Made by a program: the position numbers and the translations under genes
Shown here: positions 44,882 through 56,975 of the stretch, piece by piece
Numbering within the stretch: the first letter of the stretch is position 1
How the letters are laid out: each line of letters starts with the position of its first letter
The notes under the pieces: generated by a model
The model's database searches: none
Seen by the model: the letters and a program-made list of their open reading frames with translations, nothing else
Told to the model about the DNA's origin: nothing
Assembly: GCA_035041965.1 (NCBI GenBank)
Contig: JAPYMA010000251.1
Coordinates: 1 to 64,000, forward strand
DNA: 64,000 bases
Direction: 5' to 3'
Source: Anisakis pegreffii
Taxonomy: Eukaryota; Nematoda; Chromadorea; Rhabditida; Anisakidae

Positions 44882-47800
44882 CTAGCGAAGAGCGCCAAGC
44901 TGAGCACGTCTTCGTTTCACTGGCGGGGGCTGCGATTCAATTTGTTCTTCATGCTCCTCGGTTTGTTCCCCCTCTACCGAGCCCATCTCTTCCAATCGCT
45001 GACGTAACTTTTCTGCATCAATGCGAAAATCTCTCACTCCAATTGTATTATGTCGTACCTGTATGTCCAATCGATCATCGCGCAGTGCCGAACTGAGCAA
45101 CAATAAGTTTGCCTGAAACCAATGACATGTTCTTTTCAATCATACGATGCTACGACAAATTCTCTGAGTAATCTTAGGTAATGTTTCGTGAACTGTGAAG
45201 TCATAAAGCCATCTTTAATGACCGCTCGAATAAAACCCGTGCAAAACATGCAAGCAATAGATAAGGGTGAATGGTGGAACTGAATCAAATGACTACACAC
45301 TCATTCACTCACCTGATACAATTCCCTCGATCGAACGTATCCAACGTATAACGTTTCATCTTTCAGCGATTTCGTTAATTTCCTCTGATGTCTCATCACC
45401 GGTTCCTTAACAACAAATTATTCTTTCCCATTCGTTTTTGATATCTTTCATGTAAAATAATTTCAAATTAAAGTGCAAATTCAACTCTTATAGGGCATTC
45501 TTAATGGTCTTGAATCGCTCACCTTAAACGTTGTTCAAAGAAAGACAATGATTAAGAATCAAGTACAGAATAACAAAAATGAATGAAATAGCAACGGATA
45601 ACGGCGACATTAACATTCGAAAATAAATGAATAAATCAAACATACATCCATTGGATTCAATGTTCCCACATTTTCATCGGCTGTTTCCATGATATGAAGA
45701 ACATTACCGCTCGCCAACGAAGCCAGATCAGAAACACATTTCCATTCAGAAATATCGAGTATCTTTTGTTTGATCAACAACTTCAACAACATTCATAATC
45801 ACAATACTTCTAATCACAAATTCAAACATCCAAATCATTCTAGCACGGATAACGCAGAATGTTCTTGCTAAAATACGTAAAAGGAACGATGCATTCAAAT
45901 GTCACACAAAAACACAAACCAGTTTGACGATAGCGTTAAGTGTTGTATATAGTGAGGTTAGAAGTGCGCAGATAGGTTCCTTTAATATGGCATAAACAAT
46001 ATGAATTGGCAACAATAATTCAATTAATTCTGACACACGTCTACATAAATCCAATGAGGTAATCAATCCGCCATTCACTAAATAATGTTTGACAATATTG
46101 GTGTTGCAATATGAAAAATGATAATGATGTCAACATTTCGAAAAATGCTAATAAAACCAGAAACAATGAATGCTGCAAAAATGTGCAAAATTTATTGCTA
46201 ATTCTCGATGAAATCCTATTGAATTTAATGACAGCTTAAGAGAAGCAATTGATGAATATCGTTATGAAACAAAAACGAACGAACCGTCGGCATGAATTGC
46301 AGGCTCTGATAGAATATCAATGGCTAAACGTATATCACGCAATGATAATGAACATGCACTTATTAACATTTCTGCATGAATTATCACATTTGTATCAGTT
46401 ATTGACTCGAACACTTCACTTTCATCCTGAAATTTTATTCAATTATTTGTTTGGTATATTTACTGACTCGAATCACTCACAATATCAAATTTCGATACAG
46501 TATTGATTGCTTCACTAAACAATCACAACTAAAGGTTGTTAGAATGGAATTAAAATGTGCAGTAACCTTAATAAGAGAAAGACTTGTAATAATACAAACT
46601 GCAAAAATTACGGTATCACTGATGCTAAAGAACACATGAATATCAAGTACGTACCATAGGATCATCACCGCCAATGGTCGCAACAATATACAAAGTAGCT
46701 TTCTTGAGGAAATTCGTATACTTGCTGTCACAACTGCCGTGTCTAGCAACATCAATCAGAATGGTCCACACTTCACGTAGCACCAACTTTTCGTGAATTT
46801 CGTGCTTTTGAAGGAGTGTTATAATGAACTTCAATGTTGCACTTTGAAATTTCTCGATTGAAATTGGCACTGATTTTATTAAACTTTTTGCAGCCATTAG
46901 TAAACAAAGCGATTGTTTCGTATGATCGGATGTCATTTTTCTTTCGTCAAAGTCTTTACGCAAATCGAATAAGTTCGCCAATCGATCCATCAGAAGATAT
47001 CTCAAAAGACGCATTGCTGCACCATTCAACGTTATCTGACGAGAACTGCTTGTCGACTCTTTGTTTACGCACTGCCCTGAATCCAGATTGACACTCTAAG
47101 AGAACTTCATACGATAGTTTACTGTTTACCAACAACTCGTTAGTATCAACACCATATATGGTTATTCAGAATGGTGAACCATCTCATCACGACCATAATA
47201 AAGAATCATACAAAAGCTTGTTATATTGCTGAATCCATATCAATATATAAAATTGATTTTATGAAGACACCGATTTATTCTAACATGAGCAACTTGCTGG
47301 AAATGGAGAATGCGACTGTTATTAGAGCTGTAGCACTCAATGGATAGTAAGAACAAAAGAGAACAAATAAGAAATGAATACAAAATTGTATGATGGCGGA
47401 TTGTGATTGAGCGCCGTATTTGGAAGTGATCATGGAAAGACATGAAGAGAACGCTGTTAAAGCCTCCGTTTTCTTGTGATCCCATGGATTAATTTCGACC
47501 GCTTCATCAATTTGATCCGCATCACCGACATACAACAACAGATTGACTCTGAAACGAAACGATCCTCATTCACAGTCTGAGGTTATGTTCTTTGGATATC
47601 ATGAAAGTTGTTTATTTCACATCACGTTCAGATCAACAAAAGAGTGCATCAGGTAAAATATCAGCGAATAATGATTCTATTCGTCAACAAAATGGAAGAA
47701 TCAATGTATAAAATAAGTAAATAATAATTTAAAAATCATTATATAACAAATAATATCATATAAATAAGTATCATAAATATCATACTATATCATCACACGA

Positions 47801-50800
47801 TTTCAGTGGTGCATAGTATATCATATAATATGCGATATGATGTATTAGTGTGTATATGCAATGAAACAGTGTATAATATATACAACATGAGAGAAAAATC
47901 GAGGCACTTGTGAAAAATAAAGAAAACCAACTTCGCAAAAGCAGTCAGCGATAAAAGAGATGAATGCTGAGCGCGCTCTTTCAAACTGTCACCAATTTGT
48001 GCTGACCACTGAAGAGACCATCCAAATAAACTTTCTCGCAACAACGTCAAACATTCACTGTTCACCTCCTCTTCGCCACCATCGCTTACTTTCGGTTTTC
48101 TAAATCGTTCGCGTAAAATTCTTGCTAAATTTGACTACTTCCCGTAAATGCATTCAGTGGCACGCGATGAGTGAAAAGTTTACAAAATCCGAGAAGAGAG
48201 AATTTCTCATTGGTCTCTTTGTCTGCTTTCGTTGACAACACCGCATCTGTCATCCATTGTTTCCATTAGATGATTATGATTTTTTTGAATGGGAGCAGCG
48301 AAGGCACTAACAAAACGGCAAAAAGGGAAGGGTTTATGCAAAACCTGGAAAACGTTCAGCAGTGTAATTCATTGATTATGTTCCTCCTATCTAATATTTT
48401 GAAATAGACGTGCACATGGCTGAATCCTCCAAGCTACGAAATACTTCGAGGCATTGATATGCGAATTGTTTAATAGTTTGCTTTCAATTTGATTGTGTGA
48501 TTACAATTAATTACTGCTGAACTCTAATGGTATTTTCGTTAGTTCAGGCACACTTTCATCCTCAGCTAAGTAGTAGAGCTTTAACTTCGACTGACGTTCA
48601 TTCATTGGTCGCATTAACGCAAGCGACATGTGGAAGTTCAAGTGGAGAGATATGTGCACCTCAGACAATCAAATGGATGGCCGACGAGTCATAGAAACCG
48701 AAAGTGAGCGATATATTTAACAATCGCGGACAATATTTTTTCGTTAGGGATGCTGCACATAGAAAACAATGACCACGCTTGCTATGGGTGCCGAAATTCC
48801 TTTACAATTTCAATCCACTGGTAAAAGTGTTGTGGCAACATGCATGTTAAAATCTGAGAAGAGTTCAGACATTGAATGAACGAACAGGGGAAAGAACCAT
48901 AATTTCTGAAATGGCTGCGTACCTAGCGAAATTTCCCAAAATATCACGCAACTACGAGATTTGCCCTAATTTGTTGCATATAATAGATGAATGAGATAAA
49001 AGGAAACTTTGAATGCGTGTATTAATTACAAGTGTTTAAATTGAATATAATTGAATATAAATTTGAATGATGAAACTTAAGAAACTGCAATTTTAATTAT
49101 ATTCAAAAATGAGAGACATCCGTTGCTGAATTCTTACGAATTTCAATAAAAAGCACAAATAGGATGAGACCCTTCAACGATCTGCAATTAATCGTCGATC
49201 TTTTGCGAAGAAAATTCGAATGTTAGTCTCTGTATTTGCACTGCTAAACTTGAGGATATTTAAAGATGAGCTTTGGATAAACTACACTATAAAGGAACAA
49301 ATAAATGGACGAACAAACAAAAATAACCAACTCAATAAAACGCTGAATCATTGATGAAAGAGTTTGCAGTTGAGGGTTCAATTCATAGAGAGTCATTGAA
49401 ATCGACTTGTTACCGAGTTTCGTTTCTTTCTTCTTTGCCATCTTCTCTTTCATTACCTCACTCAATTCATCACGCCTGCGTAACAACGATGTGATTTTCT
49501 CAGTTGATTCTTTTCTGCAACATTACTCCACTGCGTTTTATTCTTTGGTGTCACGTTTAATTTACGTACGAAAAAAAAGTGATCCAAAATTTCTTTGGTA
49601 ACGATACCAAGTGAATAACTGAATGAACGAGCAAAGCGACAACTGAAGGCTTACTGTAAAAGAACATTTCCAACATGCCATAAATGTTCTATCAACGCAT
49701 CATATAAGGCAATGAGCATAGTTGAGAACAAAACATTTGCACGTCCAGTGACCGACGTTGAGAAGTCAGACAATTTATCAACCTTGAAATTCATTTATTC
49801 TGTAATCTTCATTTCAACAAATGAAGGCCGCACTGGGCTGGCTCTCTCCTCTTAGCAATGCTCTGCATAAAACTCTGGAAAGCGGTCAACTATCGCGCTG
49901 TACGAATTATTATAATAACAAAGTTCCAAGGTGCATATCCAACCAAAAATAATAACCTCTAAATCGTGAACATCTCGGTCGCGAGCAAATTCGATGAATT
50001 TATCCAACTCGGAATTAGCCGCAACCACTTGAGCGTCTTTCGAGCTTACAACTTGCGTTGATGTATTGCGAAGACTATGAATCGACAAACGAACTAACAC
50101 ACTTACTGCCTACAATCTTTTACGAAACTGTTACTGATGTTTTCAATATGACTGTAATTCTTCCTCTTAATTAATACTAATACCATTGCCATCAATCCAC
50201 TGCATTCAAATTGCAATCTTGTTATCATTACAAATATCCCGTTTGTTCTTGCTTTTGCATTACAGCATTTATGATAGTTTCTTTTGATGTATTCTTATGG
50301 GTTATCATGCAAAAAAAACGCATTCGAAGGGAAGAATTGAAACAGTAAAATACCTGAATAAGTTGAGGTAAAGGCTCTAACAGAACAGTTGATACTTTAT
50401 TCGATTCAACATAATTATCGCGAGAGATGGGAGGGGTTGTTGAAAGATGAGTTAGCAGCAGATCAAGAGCACCGTCAACCAGATTCTCATTTGCATAGGA
50501 CGCTTCGATTATTCCTCTTGAATTGGGATGAGATCGATAACAATCACATTCTTTTTTTAATGAACACCACAATTATCGAATGTGCACAAGTTCTCAATAA
50601 CAATGAATAATGTTGTACGCACTCAACAACATTACAATTTATGGGAAATAACAAGGAACACAAAACTCACTTATAAAGTTGTGATCTAGTGGAGGCTGGC
50701 TGTGATAGAGCTCGTTTCAGGATTGATATAATCTCTATTGCAACATCACTATTTCCTTTCGTTGTGTTAATTCCCATTGTTTGCAATGCCTCAAACACGT

Positions 50801-53800
50801 ATCACTTACCTACATCAATCCACAGAACAAATTCATTAAAATATAATCACACTGCAATCAACATCATCGCATTTAAACAATCTTCACACGAACTGAACAA
50901 AACTAACAAGTCACTGAATGTGCCTGATGATTAGCTAACCTGTGTAGAGAATGTAGCAAATGACTGTGTGAACTGATCATTTCTGATTGCTGATCGGATA
51001 GTGGATGACCTCAACAGAAGTAAAAGTATTGGTAGAGCTGTAGATGAGGTTGTTTCGCAGAGAACATAGCGACGCATTCGCGATACAATCAACTGAACGA
51101 GCTGCTCGCGCTGGATGATCACCGGTAACAGTGCACGAACTAACAATACTCCATTCTCCTCAAATTATTTCTCAATATTCGATTGATATATTCTCAGTTT
51201 ACAGTTCTGCGAACCAATAAAGCGTATTGCTGGTTTAAAGAGACCCATGAAGCACCACAGTCGTGTCATAATTGAAATCATATTGCATCACAAATCTTAA
51301 AATACCTCACTGAAGCAACACACGGCATCAACCATACGACGCAAACTCTTCCATGAGTTCAATAAATGTATAGTATGTTCCATTACAATATTTAATATCA
51401 CATCTGCAAATAAATTAATTCAGCCACAATATCACAAAGGTACAAAATCTCTGGATTACAACGAAAGAAGTATTAAGTGATAATGATAATAATAAAAATA
51501 TTAATAATAATAATAATAATATTATTATGAGAATAACAATAATCTCAATATCAAAAATGATCACCGATGAGAATAAGAGATGAGTTATGATTGGTTGACA
51601 CAGAAAGTTTTTGAAATATTTTATCAAGCAGATTCGCGATTTCAATTGGTTTTGTTGCGGCTATAGTCAATAATAAACGTTTACCCATCATCAAAACAGG
51701 TGCACTGCCCTCGATCCTTAAAGCATTTTGTGGTTATTTTCGAATATTATAAAATAAAACACAACAATCTTCAAATGTCATTCACTGAACAAATTAAATC
51801 GAACCTTAACTGCGAAATTCAAAAGAATGAGTCGCAAAATCGCTCGCTAAAGAGAAGTCAATTTAGAGGGATAATGTGAACCAAAGCAATATGACATCGA
51901 TTTTGGGGGAGAATAATTATCTATTCGGAAGTTCAAGTACAAAAGTCTTCGTCTCCATATGAATTGTTCGTTGCAACGAGAAATAAATGGAAAAGATGTG
52001 AACGACTCGCATCAATCTCTCGTATCGCTTCACTCAATCTAGATAAAACTCCATGAACCTTCTCGCACCTTATCGGTATTCGAGACGAGAAGAGACTCTC
52101 GTATCGTCTCGATAATTCGAGACTGAGATCGGCCATTTCGTCTCGTCTCGTTTTAAAATTATTTCTAGACCCTGAGACCACAACCTATACACGAACCTTT
52201 ATAAGGAATATTAACCACAGCAAAATCAATAAACAAAAGTTACAAGCACCCGAATAGCTAAATGAATGAATCGATAAATAAAACAGCAAGGATCAATAAC
52301 CTTCCATTCGCAATCCTCAACTGCGACTTCGATCTGTCATCGATCAACATGAACGCAACCTCATGAAGTGGTTGCTCAACAATACTGAGCCATTTTTGCT
52401 GAGTTGAAATGATCGTTATGAGTTTATCAAAATTATTCATCAACAACTCAATATCGCATTCACCAGTAACGCTTCTCATCCATGCACTATCATTTATCTT
52501 ATCACAATGTTTCCATAATTTTCCAATTGATTGTTTCAGCTCGATTAATGCTGACTGATGTAAACGTGGAATATTACATAGTAATAGCTGACATATCAAA
52601 GGAAACATACGAGACGTTACCAAATGACGATCTTTCTGAAATATCCATCAAAATTACTTTGATCAATTTAGCGGGCTATTAGCATAATTTCTGGTCTCTT
52701 TCTCATCATTAACTCATCTTTATCACTACATACGACATTGATAAAAAAATTAATCCTGCACAACAGCAAGTAATGGCATTTACTTTCAATAAATTAAAAG
52801 CCAGACGAGCGATACCAGCGTTTGAAATGAACACTTCATTGAGTTGATTCGACAGATCGAATAAATCCTCTGATTCATTCAGATGCGAAATTAAGTGTCC
52901 CAGTACCTGAATTCTCACCTTGGTATTATTTCTTCATATTTGGGTCATACAGTCTATATACACAATGATCTGAGAGTCTATCGATTTGGCATAGTTCATT
53001 GCAAACTTCATTTTAACATCGACTTCACTTCATTAAAAATACATCATTATGTATCAATTTAATTAATGACCATAATTTTTGACTGGTCTCAGACTTTCTC
53101 TTGATGGGCTATTGTATTGTTCATTTACGAGAACGTCTGGTAGTTTGATGTACAGCCAACAATTGAGGTATCTAACTGTGTGAAGTAATTAATGTTTCTC
53201 TACAAATAAATGACAGTCGACAGATCCAAATGCCGCCTAAATCATAACTCAGTTTCATTTAAAAAGTTAACAAAATCCTTTAAAAGTAACTTCACCTTTT
53301 CGCGCAATTCATCTGGTATCCATACAAGTAATGCGATCAATTTCGTTGCAATCTGAGCACTCAGTTCTTTATTGAATAAACTTTCGGTGTATTCATACAG
53401 GGTTGTTTGCAGAGAGCAACTACTGAAAGTTTTTCAACCCGATGAAATAACTTTTGAAAGCTGGTACATTTACAAGGGTAAATTTAGATCATGACAATAA
53501 TAATAATATTAATCGTAAGAATAATAATGCGAGTGACATATTACTGGGAAGGATGATAATGAAAATAATTAAAATATTAGCAATGAAAATAAACCCGATC
53601 AGTGAGGTGAGACTATTGAAAGATCCAGTCACAAGCACATTATCCAATAATTTTAGAAGAAATTCATCGACATATTTATAACCATTCAAAGATTTCTCAT
53701 TCACCACAAAAATTGATGAATTCATTTCAGTTAAGTGCTTTATTATATCACTTGCAATACCAGTCCATCTGTAAGTTTAAACTCTGAACTTATATTCAAA

Positions 53801-54975
53801 TATCTCTAATAATGCAAACATAACACAAATTCATATCCGTTATTTGATTCGTACCCGAAATATCCGAAATTTAAGTGCTGCTCTGAAAATTTTTCAAAAG
53901 TTACATTAGAACAGTTCACGTCAGAAGACTATCATTTTCATAGAGAAAGATAAATTTAAACTTATTTCTTCCAAACTGATTATTCGATTCCGAAAGAATA
54001 CCTTTTTGATATAATACCTCCTCGAACGAAACGATCCGAAATTGCATCACAAATAATAATCAATTCTTTTGGTTCGAATTTTTGCAACTGAAACAGAAAT
54101 TAGAATGGAAACAAAATCCACCATTGGTCCTCTCTTTTATTATTCCTCCTCTGATGATGGCGTAAAACGCCGAAACGTTGGAAAGAACCATATTCTGGGC
54201 TGTGCAAAGATGATTTTTCCTTATTAACCGTTACTATCAAGAAAAGAAATTCAGAAATATTCCATTCCACTGCCGGCTGATCCAAATGGCTCCATGATTT
54301 TTGATTCCTTCAGTTTTCCCCCTTTAATTTCGTATCCTTCAACTGTGGGTAAAACTATCACAAAAACGGGATGAATGGCGCATAAAATTTTCAGTTATAT
54401 GAATGCAAAGGAATTCAAAATCGGAATATACGAAACTGAATTATAAACGACCGTATGTTACCTGTGTAATCAATCTTGCGGTAAGTGTAATCAACGACTT
54501 TCCTTTCAATGTGTCACCATTCATCAGATCAAAAACGAACAAAAACATCCGAAGTCGGTGAAGTTCGCAGCCATGAGTAATGTTTTGGAGTGAATTAAAC
54601 CAACTGGTGGTAAATCTGGCCAACAGATCACCTTCATCCAATTCACTTTTCTTTTTTAGAAAGTTACCAAATTTCTTCTGCAACAAAAATAACCACATCA
54701 TCAAAAGGACACTGAGTGAATACACTTTTTTTTCAGCTCACTTGAACGTCAAATTGAAATTCCGAAGAAATATTCATTTAAAAAAATACCCAACGCGTTT
54801 CGTCAGCCATTTGAGTGAAAATTTTATTGATCTTTCCTATATACTGAGGACTGGACGGTGTTGCATTCGGATTGCAGTTCTTTTCCACTTGCTCACAGAA
54901 TCGAATACAAAACGTCTCGTGTGTTTTGCCGACTTGTGAGTGCTGTGTTTGCGATGGCAAACTCATTCTTTGCAT
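44882..54975 (-). CDS. FANCI: FANCI-like Fanconi anaemia complex subunit
   Basis: Partner of FANCD2 in the DNA-clamping complex of interstrand-crosslink repair. About 20 minus-strand exons, approximately: 54975-54790, 54677-54462, 54080-54010, 53770-53600, 53430-53290, 52909-52790, 52635-52297, 51715-51600, 51415-51308, 51150-50937, 50790-50670, 50510-50353, 50100-49930, 49490-49330, 48110-47930, 47545-47395, 47050-46655, 45790-45650, 45410-45315, 45115-44882. Similarity to human FANCI is collinear: LNIVMEHTIHLLNSW then LVRALLPVIIQREQ with PILLLLLRS; IEIISILKRALSQPAS; RRRDELSEVMKEKMAKKKETK with KSISM; and the C-terminal VRDFRIDAEKLRQRLEE followed by an acidic run and a PPVKRRR nuclear signal. 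Predicted all-helical (HEAT-like). Start is ATG 54975 or 54966. Some internal exons are approximate. Confidence 0.82.
52060..52170. repeat. GAGACGA-rich palindromic segment in a FANCI intron
   Basis: Dense in CTCGTATCGTCTCG / CGAGACGAGAAGAGAC words on both strands, so it can fold back on itself. It keeps an open frame on the minus strand, but no FANCI-like sequence is encoded. Probably a small repeat element. Confidence 0.4.
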
Positions 54976-56960
54976 GAAAAATTATTAATCAATGTTCACA
55001 TAAACAGTTCACATATGAGCTACGCACAATTCAATCGGGCACAACGATACTTTGTTTTCTTGATTATGTCTCATACACTTCCATCTCAAGTACACAATTG
55101 AGAAATGAATTTTGGATGGAAATCGGCAGTATTTATGGAACAGAAAGCAACAATTGCAACTGATGAATGTGGTTTGTGGATTTTGTAACTGAAATGTGCA
55201 GACAAGAGTCGGTCTTATCAACTTTGTACTTCGCTTGAAACTGTTACAAATGAAGTTACAAGTTATAAATCACTACTATTGATACAGGAAATGTATTGTT
55301 GGACAAAATATTTTCGGAACAAAACGAAAAACGATTTAAATTTGAAAAAAAAACTTATTTTTACAAAATAAAATTTAAATCAAATTAAATCGCAAATTTA
55401 AAGCGCGGCAAAAAAATCAATTCAAATATTGGAGAGACGGTTTGTTCAGAGGCACTTGAGATGCGCTAGAATCATGGCTGTATCGTAGCCGTTTGTAAAA
55501 ATAAGCGTAAGCCTAAGAGCGAAACCGACCCTACGATCGAGACTGATGAGAAAAAAGGTACTGAAGTAGACGTCTATGTGCCTGTACATTCGTATAAGTT
55601 GATTCGCTGGAGGAACCTTCGGCAGTTGATAAGACGTTTTACGAACAATTAAAATACTGACAAAGTCAGAAAAGTGTTTATTCGTTAACATAAGCAGTTT
55701 GCTGATATAGAAAGTAGCACATAATTGATGAAATTGCTATTAGATGCTGACTTTGAAATGATATAAATATGTGTACAAGAAATGTTCAAATGAAATGCTA
55801 TATCTGAATGTTTATTGTTGCACGTTACAGTAATGACGTTGCCAGCAAGGGGATATACGAATCTCTTGGGAGAGATGAGCACTTTCCATCGACTGATTAT
55901 AACAGAACGAAATTCAGAGCCTTTAGCAGAATTATTAATGGGTAATGTTTTCGTAAATTTAATAGAGTTTTTTCCCTCCCTGTTTTTTTTTCCCTCTCTT
56001 CCTTCTTCTCCTTGTCGACGTATGACACTACTGCACGGTAGGAGAGTCACAGAATGATATTCATCAAAAAACATAAGTTCCGATAACATAGCTACAATAC
56101 CTTGTTGCATAACAAATTTACAACAACTCGAAACTCATCACCTCACTAAAGATTCATACCCTCCCCAAAATCTCAGAGTACACCCAACTGGACAGATTCA
56201 CTTACTGATAATCAACGATCCCATCATACGTTTTCCTACATTGCTCATTCTCGGCTACAAGATGGTATATATCTTGTAGCCGAGGATGAGTTATGAATTC
56301 TCCCTGTCGGATAACAATTTCAGTTATTTCTTGAACATTTTTATTTCAAGCCAAATAGAAATTGAGATATTTGCTCGAGTTATGTCACTTGGCGAGTACA
56401 TTTTAGTTGTTGTCCATTCCATACTCACCTTTTATTCTCACGTGTCTGCGCTACAGAACGATGCATAATTCCCGTTTAATAGGCAAGAAATTCACCTTTC
56501 TGAACATCCATCATATACAAATGCCAGTTAGATCCCTTGGCCAGCTGTCACTCCGTTCACAGTTGACGAACTGTCTGTATATTATCTTTGCGCACTGGCA
56601 TAAGCATGCCTTTGCAGATCATTCTATTTTCCAAGCATGCTCACAGGGTGATCGACAAATGCATCGACGACAAGTCTAATTCCGACAAAAATCACCATGC
56701 CACTCAATGATGAGGCACACGCAAATTGTCGGAGTGGCACAATGTCATAGGCCTGCTCACACTGCTGAAGTTCACCTCTTACTTCATGCTCAAGCTCACC
56801 TGTTGATTCTGTGTGCATGAGTGGCGTAGAGTTAATGAAGTGATTCAATTGTGACATATCACTCTGTCTGGATTGTGCTGGCCGAAATCACTTCTGCGCA
56901 TTTATGAATAATTACAGGAAACGCTGAGGAATGAGTATTATTGTGGAATGTTGCAGTGAT
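54976..56960. other. Region between divergent FANCI and Tudor genes
   Basis: 2 kb of mostly AT-rich sequence, including the imperfect hairpin at 56245-56290. A minus-strand frame at 56624-56857 has coding-like composition (LRQFACASSLSG, VIFVGIRLVVDAF), but I recognise no family and cannot define its ends. Confidence 0.5.
56245..56290. repeat. 20-bp near-perfect hairpin
   Basis: CTCATTCTCGGCTACAAGAT and ATCTTGTAGCCGAGGATGAG are complementary at 19 of 20 positions around a 6-nt loop (GGTATAT core). Confidence 0.85.
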
Positions 56961-56975
56961 TGTGCAATTTAGATA

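Noticed and set aside
51933..52181. 82-codon minus-strand frame as an extra FANCI exon
   Set aside because: It overlaps the palindromic GAGACGA repeat and has no FANCI similarity; neighbouring exons join without it.
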